Origin: Acinetobacter sp. WCHAc010034
GTDB taxonomy: Bacteria; Pseudomonadota; Gammaproteobacteria; Pseudomonadales; Moraxellaceae
DNA: 64,000 bases
NCBI RefSeq assembly: GCF_001696615.3
Contig: NZ_CP032279.1
Coordinates: 1,798,001 to 1,862,000 of the forward strand
Direction: 5' to 3'
Made by a program: the position numbers and the translations under genes. The notes under the pieces are model-generated. The model did no database searches. It saw nothing but the letters and a program-made list of their open reading frames with translations, and was not told the DNA's origin. Of the stretch, positions 27,872 to 35,793 are shown piece after piece (the stretch's first letter is position 1; the number at the start of each line of letters is the position of its first letter).

Positions 27872-28519
27872 ATGTATTATCTCATTTATCCAGATGATCC
27901 AACTATTTACTTTATGAATCCAATCATAAAAAAATTAAAGAGTTATATCGAAAATGGTTCATTAGTCCTTATTAGTTGTGAAGCTGATTTAAATTCGTAT
28001 AAAGATTCGGTGTCAAAAATTAGAAAGATTCCTGAGAATTCTAAAGTTATTTTTATTGGGCACAGTACAACTTCAATTTTATATGGTGGTCAGAGCACTG
28101 ACTTTCAGAAGAGGCCTTTACTTGAGCTTTCTCAAATGTCTATCTTTAAAAATATTGAATTATTTTTAATTTCATGTTTTTCAGAAAAACTATTAAAAAG
28201 TTCAAGAAGCCAAAGAAACTATTCAAAGTGTTTAGGTTTTGGGCTACTTCCATCAGAGTTACAAGAAGTTGTAGCTCACTCATCTATGAGAAAGTTAGCT
28301 CTTGATCAAGATGATATTAATATTTTCAAATTTCATTTAGCTGACATCTTTTGTTCTGTACTTAATTATATGATCTCTAATAATACCTCATTAGATGAGG
28401 CTTATAACTATTTCAAAATCATAACTCATAAAAAAACCAATGAACTTATTCTAGTTGACAAAAATGAGAAAGTTGCAGAACTCTTCTTCTATGTTTCTCA
28501 AGAAGCACTATTAGATTGA
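27872..28519 (+). CDS. Caspase/CHAT-like protein, candidate effector protease
   Basis: A 215-residue protein that I do not recognise as a named family. Two strand-ending motifs stand out: VIFIGHS with His64 and LFLISCFS with Cys102. The spacing (38 residues) and setting (hydrophobic strand, then GH; hydrophobic strand, then SC) are those of the catalytic pair in caspase-like and CHAT peptidases. The rest is helical, with no transmembrane segment or signal peptide. As last gene of the operon it is the natural candidate for an effector switched on by the upstream receiver. It ends 4 bp from the end of the convergent controller gene. The protease reading is inference from two motifs. Confidence 0.6.
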   Translation: MYYLIYPDDPTIYFMNPIIKKLKSYIENGSLVLISCEADLNSYKDSVSKIRKIPENSKVIFIGHSTTSILYGGQSTDFQKRPLLELSQMSIFKNIELFLISCFSEKLLKSSRSQRNYSKCLGFGLLPSELQEVVAHSSMRKLALDQDDINIFKFHLADIFCSVLNYMISNNTSLDEAYNYFKIITHKKTNELILVDKNEKVAELFFYVSQEALLD

Positions 28520-28523
28520 AAAA

Positions 28524-28736
28524 TCAAGGCAACAAATTTTTAGAACTAACATTTAATTTATCTGCTAATTCATAGATTTTTTCCAAAGTAGGATTAACTT
28601 CTCCTCTTTCAATTCTACCTAAGTAACTCCGATCCATGTTACAAAGCAATGCTAATTGCTCTTGTGACATGTTTCTTTCTTTTCTGTATTTACGAACCAA
28701 TTGCCCGAATTGAATAGTAAGTTCTGACATAAACAT
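28524..28736 (-). CDS. Small Xre-type regulator, restriction-modification controller-like
   Basis: A 70-residue protein that is almost entirely one Cro/C1-type helix-turn-helix: FGQLVRKYRKERNMSQEQLA, then LCNMDRSYLGRIERGEVNPT and a final helix LEKIYELADKLNVSSKNLLP. Length and sequence style match controller (C) proteins of type II restriction-modification systems, which bind paired C-boxes upstream of their own gene. Two ATGs are possible, 28736 or 28730; neither has a clear ribosome site. It is convergent with the four-gene operon (4 bp between stops) and divergent from the 160-residue gene, with an inverted-repeat operator between. Confidence 0.82.
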   Translation of the reverse strand: MFMSELTIQFGQLVRKYRKERNMSQEQLALLCNMDRSYLGRIERGEVNPTLEKIYELADKLNVSSKNLLP

Positions 28737-28767
28737 TCAAATGCTTAAAAAACAGAACTATCACTAT

Positions 28768-28796
28768 TTGAGGATTATATATCCACGGACTATAAT
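28768..28796 (+). promoter_or_regulatory. Near-consensus promoter for the 28826 gene
   Basis: TTGAGG (28768-28773) and a perfect TATAAT (28791-28796) are 17 bases apart on the plus strand. Transcription would start near 28803, about 23 bases before the ATG at 28826, with no clear ribosome site. The promoter lies almost wholly inside the inverted repeat at 28770-28800. On the minus strand the same repeat has TATAAT (28774-28779) with a poor -35 (AAGAGG), which would serve the controller gene. Confidence 0.65.
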
Positions 28797-28800
28797 CCTC
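28770..28800. promoter_or_regulatory. Perfect inverted repeat, probable controller-protein operator
   Basis: GAGGATTATA (28770-28779) and TATAATCCTC (28791-28800) are perfect 10 bp inverted arms around an 11 bp centre (TATCCACGGAC). Read on the minus strand the centre gives ATTATAGTCCGTGGAT, which resembles from memory the paired C-boxes of controllers such as C.Esp1396I. Its position, 34-64 bp upstream of the Xre start, fits autoregulation. A T5 run follows on the plus strand, so an intrinsic terminator is the alternative reading. Confidence 0.65.
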
Positions 28801-28825
28801 TTTTTGAGTTTTCTAACTTTCCATT

Positions 28826-29308
28826 ATGAAACAAATTACTTCCCCTATCTTTCAATCTTTTCTTTTACTTCTATCTCAAAGCCAAATTGATGGATGGACA
28901 TCAAACAAAATTTGGAACAAATTGAATCTTTCAAAAGATGAAAAGCAACGAATCAACCAACAACAACTTTATAGACTTCTTAGAAAACTTGTACATCAAG
29001 GTCACTTGATCAAAAATATTCATTTAGACAATCCAAGACTTTCAACATTTAATGAAACAAAAAGCATGGATACTTTTAGAAAGCAATTTGACATTAAAAC
29101 CTTAAAAAATGATGCGGGTAAACTTGGTTTCAAGACTAAACAATTAAAAGAAAAGCAAAAAATTTACGAAAACCAAATAAGAGCCTCTGAACAAGCCCTT
29201 ATAGACTTCCCAGAGCTAAAAATTGAAATTATGAGAAGAAAAAACCAATTACTTCAAGATATTGAAAAACTAAAAGCTTACACTGATTTTTTAACATCAT
29301 TGATATAA
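28826..29308 (+). CDS. Uncharacterised 160-residue protein, winged-helix-like plus coiled coil
   Basis: I do not recognise this protein. The first 75 residues look like a small winged-helix fold: a helix (SPIFQSFLLLLSQSQ), GWTSNKIWNKLNLS, then QQQLYRLLRKLVHQGHLIK, which resembles the recognition helix and wing of a DNA-binding protein. The second half is a Lys/Glu/Gln-rich helix, likely a coiled coil, ending in hydrophobic ADFLTSLI-like residues. It lies between the controller operator and the far transposon end. It may belong to the defence-like module or to the transposon; sharing an operator with the controller gene favours the former. Confidence 0.7.
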   Translation: MKQITSPIFQSFLLLLSQSQIDGWTSNKIWNKLNLSKDEKQRINQQQLYRLLRKLVHQGHLIKNIHLDNPRLSTFNETKSMDTFRKQFDIKTLKNDAGKLGFKTKQLKEKQKIYENQIRASEQALIDFPELKIEIMRRKNQLLQDIEKLKAYTDFLTSLI

Positions 29309-29331
29309 TATGAGATCCGATTCACTGAGTC

Positions 29332-29494
29332 TAAAGTTTCATTTTAGTATGAAACTTTATTACTAAACTAGTAGTAGGAATTGAAGAAAAAATGATGCTT
29401 AGTATGAAACTTTATTTTTTCTTCAATTATTTACAGTTTATAAATATCAATAAGATAAAGCTGGTTTAGTATGAAACTTTATTACTTTCATACA
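29332..29494 (-). repeat. Left (distal) transposon end with three spaced TnsB-type boxes
   Basis: AGTATGAAACTTTATT occurs at 29346, 29401 and 29468, all in the same orientation; the last runs into the terminus TTTCATACA at 29494. The spacings are 55 and 67 bp. A reversed half-box (TAAAGTTTCAT, 29332-29342) next to the first makes a short inverted repeat. Three spaced sites at the end far from tnsA match the left end of Tn7. A weak promoter-like pair (TTTACA at 29430 and AGATAA at 29453) points toward pgm. Confidence 0.85.
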
Positions 29495-29499
29495 CAATC
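29495..29499. repeat. Target site duplication CAATC, right copy
   Basis: CAATC directly follows the transposon terminus and matches 14383-14387. Confidence 0.95.
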
Positions 29500-29510
29500 C
29501 GGCCTTTTTT
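29499..29510 (+). terminator. Right half of the split glmS terminator
   Basis: CCGGCCTTTTTT is the 3' arm and T-run of the former glmS terminator; its partner AAAGGCCGG is at 14373-14381. Alone it cannot form the hairpin. Confidence 0.9.
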
Positions 29511-29534
29511 AATTGCTTTTGAATGAGAAGAAAG

Positions 29535-30905
29535 ATGACCCAACTGACCTGCTTCAAAGCCTATGACATCCGGGGCAAGCTCGGCACAGAACTGAATGAG
29601 GAAATCGCCTATAAAATCGGGCGCGCTTATGGCCAGATTTATCAGCCCAAAACCGCTGCCGTCGGCTGCGACATGCGCCTCAGCAGCGAAGGCTTAAAGC
29701 AGGCGGTGATCCGCGGCTTGAATGATGCCGGAGTCAATGTGCTGGACTTGGGCATGACCGGCACGGAAGAGGTTTATTTCGGCGCATTCCATTTAGACGT
29801 GCAGGGCGGCATTGAGATTACCGCCAGCCACAACCCTATGGACTATAACGGCATGAAGCTGGTGCGCGAAAATGCGCGCCCGATCAGCGCCGACACCGGC
29901 CTGAAGAAGATTCAGGCGCTGGCGGAATCCGGCAGCTTTGCTGAAGCAGCCCTGAAAGGCTCCACTGAAAAATACAATATCCTGCCGGAGTTTGCTGAAC
30001 ACCTGATGGGCTATATTGATCCCGCAAAAATCCGCCCGCTGAAGCTGGTGATGAATGCCGGTAACGGCGCTGCCGGGCATGTGATTGACGCCATTGAAGA
30101 AAAATTTCAAGCGCTGAATATTCCTGTGGAATTCATCAAGATTCATCATGAAGCGGACGGCACATTCCCGAACGGCATTCCCAACCCGATTTTAGTCGAA
30201 AACCGCGCCAGCACGCGCAATGCGGTTCTTGAGCATAAAGCGGATATGGGCATTGCCTGGGACGGCGACTTTGACCGCTGCTTCCTGTTTGATGAAAAAG
30301 GCCAGTTTATTGAAGGCTACTACATTGTCGGCCTGCTGGCGCAAGCCTTCCTGCTGCAGCAGGCCGGCGAGAAAATTGTGCATGATCCGCGCCTGATCTG
30401 GAATACCTTTGACATTGCCGGAAAATATCAGGGCATTCCGGTGCAGTCCAAATCCGGCCATGCCTTTATTAAGGATGTGATGCGCGAGCACAATGCGGTA
30501 TACGGCGGCGAAATGAGCGCGCACCACTATTTCCGCGATTTCGCCTACTGCGACAGCGGCATGATTCCGTGGCTGCTGGCCGTTTCAGTCTTGTCTGAAA
30601 CTGGACAGTCTTTGTCAGCGCTGGTGGAAGATATGATTGAGAAGTTCCCCTGCTCAGGTGAAATCAACTTTAAGGTGGCGGACACGCAGCAGACCATTCA
30701 GAAAATTCTGGTGCATTTTTCCGGGCAGCAGCCTGAAATAGACACCACGGACGGCGTCAGCCTGAATTTTGGCGCATGGCGCCTGAATGTCCGCGCCTCC
30801 AATACCGAGCCTTTGCTGCGCCTGAATATTGAAAGCCGCGCAGATAAAAATCCTCGGCCGATGCAGGACTATGTTGGCGAGTTGACTCAGCTGATTCAAA
30901 GCTGA
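29535..30905 (+). CDS. pgm: Phosphomannomutase/phosphoglucomutase
   Basis: Interconverts hexose-6- and hexose-1-phosphates, feeding glucose-1-phosphate to GalU and the capsule precursors. The start [16 protein letters not shown], the active-site phosphoserine loop [18 protein letters not shown], the metal loop [14 protein letters not shown] and the sugar-binding EMSAHHYF are all present. The ATG at 29535 gives 456 residues, the usual length; an ATG four codons earlier is less likely. In Acinetobacter this gene closes the capsule locus. Before the transposon came in, only about 60 bp separated it from glmS. Confidence 0.96.
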   Translation: MTQLTCFKAYDIRGKLGTELNEEIAYKIGRAYGQIYQPKTAAVGCDMRLSSEGLKQAVIRGLNDAGVNVLDLGMTGTEEVYFGAFHLDVQGGIEITASHNPMDYNGMKLVRENARPISADTGLKKIQALAESGSFAEAALKGSTEKYNILPEFAEHLMGYIDPAKIRPLKLVMNAGNGAAGHVIDAIEEKFQALNIPVEFIKIHHEADGTFPNGIPNPILVENRASTRNAVLEHKADMGIAWDGDFDRCFLFDEKGQFIEGYYIVGLLAQAFLLQQAGEKIVHDPRLIWNTFDIAGKYQGIPVQSKSGHAFIKDVMREHNAVYGGEMSAHHYFRDFAYCDSGMIPWLLAVSVLSETGQSLSALVEDMIEKFPCSGEINFKVADTQQTIQKILVHFSGQQPEIDTTDGVSLNFGAWRLNVRASNTEPLLRLNIESRADKNPRPMQDYVGELTQLIQS

Positions 30906-30918
30906 GCCGGTAAAATTT

Positions 30919-30946
30919 AAAAAGAGCCTATTCAAGGCTCTTTTTT
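30919..30946. terminator. Bidirectional terminator between pgm and galE
   Basis: AAAAAGAGCC and GGCTCTTTTT pair around a 7-8 base loop, followed by more T on the plus strand and preceded by A on the other. It serves the two convergent genes. Confidence 0.92.
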
Positions 30947-30951
30947 ACAGC

Positions 30952-31971
30952 TTATTTCCGGTATCCATTCGGATTCCGCTTTTGCCAGTTCCAGCTGTCC
31001 GCCAGCATGTCTTCCAGACTGTATTTAGGCTGCCAGCCCAGCTCCGCTACTGCGCGCGCATTGTCGGCAAACGAAGTCGCCACATCGCCTTCGCGGCGCG
31101 GCGAAAACGCATAGCTGACAGGAATGCCGTTAACCTGCTCAAAGGTTTTGACCACTTCCAAAACGGAAGAGCCTTTGCCTGTGCCGATATTCCAGGCGCG
31201 GCAGCCGCTATTTTTCAGACGGTTATTCAAGGCGCATAAATGCGCATTGGCCAAGTCAACGACATGGATATAGTCCCGCACGCCTGTGCCGTCAGGGGTA
31301 TCATAATCATTGCCGAAAATTGCGAGTTTTTCCCGGCGGCCGACCGCCACCTGAGTCACATAAGGCATTAAGTTATTCGGAATGCCCTGCGGGTCTTCGC
31401 CCATGCAGCCGCTTTTATGCGCGCCGACCGGGTTGAAATAGCGCAGCAGCGCGATGGACCAGCGCGCATCGGCAGCCGCCAGCTTCTGCAGCAGCTGCTC
31501 GGCAATCAGCTTGGTATAGCCGTAGTTATTGCTTGGCATGCCCGTCGGCATGCCTTCATTCAGGGGGGAAATATTGGCTTCATCATATACGGTGGCCGAT
31601 GAGCTGAAGACCAGCCTGAATACGCCAGCCCGCTCCATCGCCTTCGCCAGACTGATGGTGCCGGCAATATTATTGTCAAAATACGCCAGCGGAATCTGCT
31701 GGCTTTCACCCACGGCTTTCAGGCCGGCAAAGTGGATCACCGCATCAACGGCATGGGCTGCAAAAATCTGATCCAGAATCTGCTGGTCCAGAATATCGCC
31801 TTCTACAAAGTCCAAATACTTGGAAGTCAGCGCTTTTACGCGGGTCAAAGACTCTTCTGAACTGTTGGATAAATTATCCAGCACCACCACTTCATGCCCT
31901 GAATTCAATAATTCAACACAGGTATGCGAACCGATATAGCCGGCGCCACCCGTTACTAAAATTTTAGCCAT
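30952..31971 (-). CDS. galE: UDP-hexose 4-epimerase (GalE/Gne1 type)
   Basis: Interconverts UDP-glucose and UDP-galactose, and possibly the N-acetyl forms; the Acinetobacter capsule literature names this position gne1. It is an extended short-chain dehydrogenase: [16 protein letters not shown] binds NAD, Ser in SSSATVYDE and the YxxxK pair in [10 protein letters not shown] are catalytic. It is 339 residues long. It overlaps the end of gpi by 8 bp and is the last gene of the long minus-strand capsule operon. Which substrate it prefers cannot be told from sequence alone. Confidence 0.93.
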   Translation of the reverse strand: MAKILVTGGAGYIGSHTCVELLNSGHEVVVLDNLSNSSEESLTRVKALTSKYLDFVEGDILDQQILDQIFAAHAVDAVIHFAGLKAVGESQQIPLAYFDNNIAGTISLAKAMERAGVFRLVFSSSATVYDEANISPLNEGMPTGMPSNNYGYTKLIAEQLLQKLAAADARWSIALLRYFNPVGAHKSGCMGEDPQGIPNNLMPYVTQVAVGRREKLAIFGNDYDTPDGTGVRDYIHVVDLANAHLCALNNRLKNSGCRAWNIGTGKGSSVLEVVKTFEQVNGIPVSYAFSPRREGDVATSFADNARAVAELGWQPKYSLEDMLADSWNWQKRNPNGYRK

Positions 31972-33634
31972 CTGTTTTTCCTAATAAAATCCGGATTAAG
32001 CCTTGAGTCGAAGCATCCAGCTTGGATAAATCAGCCTGCGCGCCGTTTAAAATCGGCAAAAGCTGATTGGCAATTTCCTTGCCTTTTTCTACGCCCCACT
32101 GGTCAAATGGATTGATATTCCACAGCACCGACTGCACAAAAACCTTGTGCTCATACATGGCGATCAGCATGCCTAAGCTGTACGGGTTCAGCTCCTGCAG
32201 CAGGATTGTCGTGCTCGGCTGATTGCCTTGATACTTTTTATATTCCGGCAAAGATTCCAGTCCGCTTTGATCTAAAGCCTGATTGCCGAAGGCCAGCAGG
32301 CGGGATTGGGCTAAGCAGTTTGACAGCGCCAGATGATGCTGCTCAGCCAATGCATCGGCATTGTCCACATAGGTAAACTGCCGGCTGTTATAGCGCTGCA
32401 CCGGCGCAATAAAGTCGCAGCTGACCGAATGCGTGCCCTGATGCAGCAGCTGGTAAAATGCATGCTGCGCATTCGGCCCAACCTCGCCCCAGACAATCGG
32501 GCAGGTATCCCAGGCGGCCTTTTCGCCGCTGCGCTGAATCGACTTGCCGTTGGACTCCATTTCCAGCTGCTGCAGATAGGAGGCAAAATATTTCAAGCGC
32601 CCATCGTAGGGCAATACCGCATGCGTCTGGATATCCAGAAAGTTGCTATTCCAGGCGCCCAGCAGGCCCATCAATACCGGAATATTTTTTTCAAGCGGCG
32701 CATGCTGGAAATGCTGATCCAGCGCATGCGCCCCCGCCAAAAACTGCCTAAAGCCGGCAGCGCCAACCGTCAACGCAATCGGCAGGCCGATGCAGGACCA
32801 CAGCGAATAGCGCCCGCCGACCCAGTCCCACAGCAGGAACTGATTTTCCGGCGCAATGCCCCAGGCAGCCATTTTTTCCGGCTTGGTCGACACGCCGATA
32901 AAATGATGCTTCAGAATCTGAGGCTCCTGGCCTAAAGCCTTTTCCAGCCAAAGGCGGGCGGTTTGCGCATTCGACAGCGTATCAATGGTGCCAAAGGACT
33001 TGGATGAAATAATGAATAAAGTGGTTTCGGGGCGCAGCTGGTGCAGCAGGTCTGAAAGCTGGGTGCCGTCCATCGTCGAGACAAAATGCACCTTCAGCGG
33101 TTTAGCCGTATTGACCTTGAAGTCAGACAGCGCATGATTCACCATCAGCGGGCCAAGGTCTGAGCCGCCCACGCCGATATTCACCACATCCTGAATCACC
33201 TCGCCTGTCGCGCCGCGGCATTGGCCGGCATGAATTTTTTCCACCAAGGCATACATGCGCTCTGACTGCGCATGCACCTGCCGGGCTAATTCAGGATGCT
33301 GCGCATCGTTCTGCGGCAGGCGCAAGGCCCAGTGCATGGCGGCGCGCTGCTCAGTATAGTTGATTTTTTCTTCTGAAAATAAGCGCTTGATCCATGCGTC
33401 CAGATCGCGCGCCTTGACCAGGTCCAACAGCGCCCGGATGACGGATTGATCAATGCGCTGCTTGCTGCAGTCAAAAATAATCTCATCAAACTGAATTGAA
33501 AAATGCCCGAAGCGCTGCGGATCTTCCGCAAACAGCGCATTGAGATGCTTTTGACCAACGCTTTCACTCAAATCCGTTAAATGCGACTTTGCTGATTTTG
33601 CGTCTTTTTTAGGGAAAAGGTGTAAATTCATCAT
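31964..33634 (-). CDS. pgi: Glucose-6-phosphate isomerase
   Basis: Interconverts glucose-6-phosphate and fructose-6-phosphate, linking GlmS and Pgm substrates. Signature stretches are [34 protein letters not shown], and [11 protein letters not shown] with the C-terminal [15 protein letters not shown] and [10 protein letters not shown]. At 556 residues it is complete. It overlaps ugd by 4 bp and galE by 8 bp. Capsule papers call the same gene gpi. Confidence 0.96.
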   Translation of the reverse strand: MMNLHLFPKKDAKSAKSHLTDLSESVGQKHLNALFAEDPQRFGHFSIQFDEIIFDCSKQRIDQSVIRALLDLVKARDLDAWIKRLFSEEKINYTEQRAAMHWALRLPQNDAQHPELARQVHAQSERMYALVEKIHAGQCRGATGEVIQDVVNIGVGGSDLGPLMVNHALSDFKVNTAKPLKVHFVSTMDGTQLSDLLHQLRPETTLFIISSKSFGTIDTLSNAQTARLWLEKALGQEPQILKHHFIGVSTKPEKMAAWGIAPENQFLLWDWVGGRYSLWSCIGLPIALTVGAAGFRQFLAGAHALDQHFQHAPLEKNIPVLMGLLGAWNSNFLDIQTHAVLPYDGRLKYFASYLQQLEMESNGKSIQRSGEKAAWDTCPIVWGEVGPNAQHAFYQLLHQGTHSVSCDFIAPVQRYNSRQFTYVDNADALAEQHHLALSNCLAQSRLLAFGNQALDQSGLESLPEYKKYQGNQPSTTILLQELNPYSLGMLIAMYEHKVFVQSVLWNINPFDQWGVEKGKEIANQLLPILNGAQADLSKLDASTQGLIRILLGKTDG

Positions 33635-34884
33635 GAGCGCCCGACCCCCATATAGGCAAAACCCTGCGCCTTGACATAGCCGGGATCATAAATATTGCGG
33701 CCATCCAGAAGCAGCGGATGCTCCATGCGCTGCTTCAGCTGCCCATAATCAGGCGACCAGTACTGTTTCCATGCGGTCAATAGGCAAAGCGCATGCGCCT
33801 GATCGGCAGCCTGATACTGATCCTGGCACAGAATCAGGTCACTGCGTTCCGCATACTGTTCACGGATTTCATCCAGCGCTTGCGGGTCATGCAGCTTGAC
33901 TGTCACGCCCTGCGCCCACAGTGCTTCCAGCATGGTGTGAATTGGCGAATAATGCGTGCTGGAGCTGTTTTCCTTAAAGGCAGCGCCCCAGATGGCGACC
34001 GTTTTTCCGGCAAGGTTGCCATGGAAATAAGCCCACAGCTTTCGGAATAGGAATTCCTTCTGCTGTTCGTTAATGTCCCAGACCTGCGCTAAAAGCTGGC
34101 TTTTCACGCCGGTATTTGACACAGCGCTGGTTAAGGTCAAAATATCCTGTGAGAAATTTTCCCCGCCAAAGCCGGCGCCCGAATACAGATAGCCGGCGCC
34201 AATCCGGCTGTCCGCAGCCAAGCCCTGGCGCACATTTTCAATATCAATATTTAATTTTTCCGCAACCACAGCCAGGTCATTCATATAGCTGATGCGCGCC
34301 GCCAGCATCCCGGAAATGCTCAATTTGGTAAATTCAGCATCCAGCACAGGCATGAACAGGTATTCCTGCGCGCGCGGAAACAGCGGCCGCAACATTTCCT
34401 GAATCAGCCGCTGCGCGCGGGCCTCTTCACAGCCGAGAATAAGCCGGCTCGCGCCTGTAATGCTCTGGAATGCTCGCCCTTCCTGAACAGTATCCGGAAA
34501 ATACGCCCAGTCATCCTGAGGCAGCAGCGCTTTCAAAGCCTGCGTTCCATGCAGCCCAAAGCTGGATGCATTGATCATCAGCTTAGGATGAATAATTGTG
34601 CGCTGCTTCAGCTTCTGCAGTGCGCCCCGCGCCAGATGCTCCTGCGCGGTGTTGAAACTGAAAATATAGGCATCCACCTCTAAGCTGAGCTGCTCAAAAT
34701 TGCAATATTTTAAAAATCCGCTTCTAAACTGCTTTTCAAGCGCGTCCACTACCTCCTGCTCTTTGATGTCAAAGGCTGGCCTATGGCTGGACTCATTGCA
34801 CACATAAACATCATGCCCGTATTGCGCAAGCAATGACGCCATGACAGCAGCATAAAGTGTTGTTCCAAATATTGCGATTTTCAT
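33631..34884 (-). CDS. ugd: UDP-glucose dehydrogenase-like protein lacking the catalytic Cys
   Basis: By position (between galU and gpi) and fold this is the capsule-locus Ugd, which oxidises UDP-glucose to UDP-glucuronate. Conserved parts include [20 protein letters not shown] with Lys187 and LAADSRIG. However, the nucleotide loop reads [11 protein letters not shown] rather than GxGYVG, and the catalytic-Cys loop reads [10 protein letters not shown] where family members have GGSCFPKD: Asn243 replaces the Cys. The two other dehydrogenases in this locus keep the Cys. It may be a divergent but working branch or a protein with altered chemistry. The 417-residue frame is otherwise intact. Confidence 0.85.
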   Translation of the reverse strand: MKIAIFGTTLYAAVMASLLAQYGHDVYVCNESSHRPAFDIKEQEVVDALEKQFRSGFLKYCNFEQLSLEVDAYIFSFNTAQEHLARGALQKLKQRTIIHPKLMINASSFGLHGTQALKALLPQDDWAYFPDTVQEGRAFQSITGASRLILGCEEARAQRLIQEMLRPLFPRAQEYLFMPVLDAEFTKLSISGMLAARISYMNDLAVVAEKLNIDIENVRQGLAADSRIGAGYLYSGAGFGGENFSQDILTLTSAVSNTGVKSQLLAQVWDINEQQKEFLFRKLWAYFHGNLAGKTVAIWGAAFKENSSSTHYSPIHTMLEALWAQGVTVKLHDPQALDEIREQYAERSDLILCQDQYQAADQAHALCLLTAWKQYWSPDYGQLKQRMEHPLLLDGRNIYDPGYVKAQGFAYMGVGRS

Positions 34885-34899
34885 GATGGATCTCTTCGC

Positions 34900-35775
34900 C
34901 TACAGTTCCAGTCCGCGGATCATCGTTTTAAAGTCTTCGCCCAGTACCGGATGGCTCACGCCGTAATGCAGCACGGCTTTTAAATAGCCGAGCTTGCTGC
35001 CGCAGTCAAAAGTCTGGCCTTTCATGCGGTAGGCTTCAACCGCTTCAGCCTGCTGCAGCAGCGCAATCGCGTCGGTCAGCTGAATTTCATTGCCTGCGCC
35101 TTTCGGGGTTTTTTCCAGCAGCTGCATGATTTTTGCCGGCAGGATGTAGCGCCCCACCACAGACAGGTTGGATGGCGCTGCGCCCACTGCAGGCTTTTCA
35201 ACAATGCCCTGCATGGCAATGCTTTCACCCTCATTTGGGGAGCTTGCAACATCTACAATACCATACTGATCGACTAAATCCTCAGGCACAGCCTCCACCA
35301 TAATCTGCGCCGCCTTAGCTTCACCAAAGCGGCGGATCATGCGCGCGAGATCATTTTCAGCAGTATTTTCTTTTACCAGCACATCCGGCAGCAGCACCGC
35401 AAAATCATCATCGCCGACCACGGATTTTGCACACAGCACCGCGTGCCCCAAGCCGAGCGGCTGCGGCTGGCGCACGCTGATCACGCTGACATGCGCTGGT
35501 AGGATTTCGGAAATTTCTTTCAGCAGGTCAAATTTCTTTTTATGTTCCAGCGAAGTTTCCAGCTCAAAATTGCGGTCAAAATAGTTTTCTATCGACGCTT
35601 TTGATGAGTGCGTCACCAGAATGATCTGCTCAATGCCGGCAGCCACAGCTTCCTTGACCACGTATTCAATGGCCGGGCGGTCAACCACCGTCACCATTTC
35701 TTTCGGAATAGACTTGCTGGCCGGCAGGAAACGCGTGCCTAAGCCCGCTACAGGGAGAATGGCTTTTTTGATCAT
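34900..35775 (-). CDS. galU: UTP--glucose-1-phosphate uridylyltransferase
   Basis: Makes UDP-glucose from UTP and the glucose-1-phosphate supplied by Pgm. The nucleotide-binding start AILPVAGLGTRFLPASKSIP, KEMVTVVDRPAIEYVV and the later GIVEKP and GNEIQLTDAI are typical. At 291 residues it is full length. It lies 15 bp upstream of ugd and 18 bp after gdr. Confidence 0.97.
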   Translation of the reverse strand: MIKKAILPVAGLGTRFLPASKSIPKEMVTVVDRPAIEYVVKEAVAAGIEQIILVTHSSKASIENYFDRNFELETSLEHKKKFDLLKEISEILPAHVSVISVRQPQPLGLGHAVLCAKSVVGDDDFAVLLPDVLVKENTAENDLARMIRRFGEAKAAQIMVEAVPEDLVDQYGIVDVASSPNEGESIAMQGIVEKPAVGAAPSNLSVVGRYILPAKIMQLLEKTPKGAGNEIQLTDAIALLQQAEAVEAYRMKGQTFDCGSKLGYLKAVLHYGVSHPVLGEDFKTMIRGLEL

Positions 35776-35793
35776 AAATTTAACCGCAAAAAA

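Larger units (their letters stand above)
14388..29494 (+). mobile_element. Tn7-like transposon at attTn7 (15,107 bp)
   Basis: The ends are TGTATGAGAGTAATAAAGTT and, on the opposite strand, TGTATGAAAGTAATAAAGTT: near-perfect terminal inverted repeats starting TGT. A 5 bp CAATC duplication flanks it. It sits 25 bp after glmS with tnsA nearest glmS, the orientation Tn7 itself uses (right end toward glmS). It encodes tnsABCDE (tnsE interrupted by an IS), then a methyltransferase/ATPase/receiver/caspase-like operon, a controller gene and a 160-residue gene. Its base composition is much more AT-rich than the surrounding chromosome, so it was acquired from elsewhere. Confidence 0.97.
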
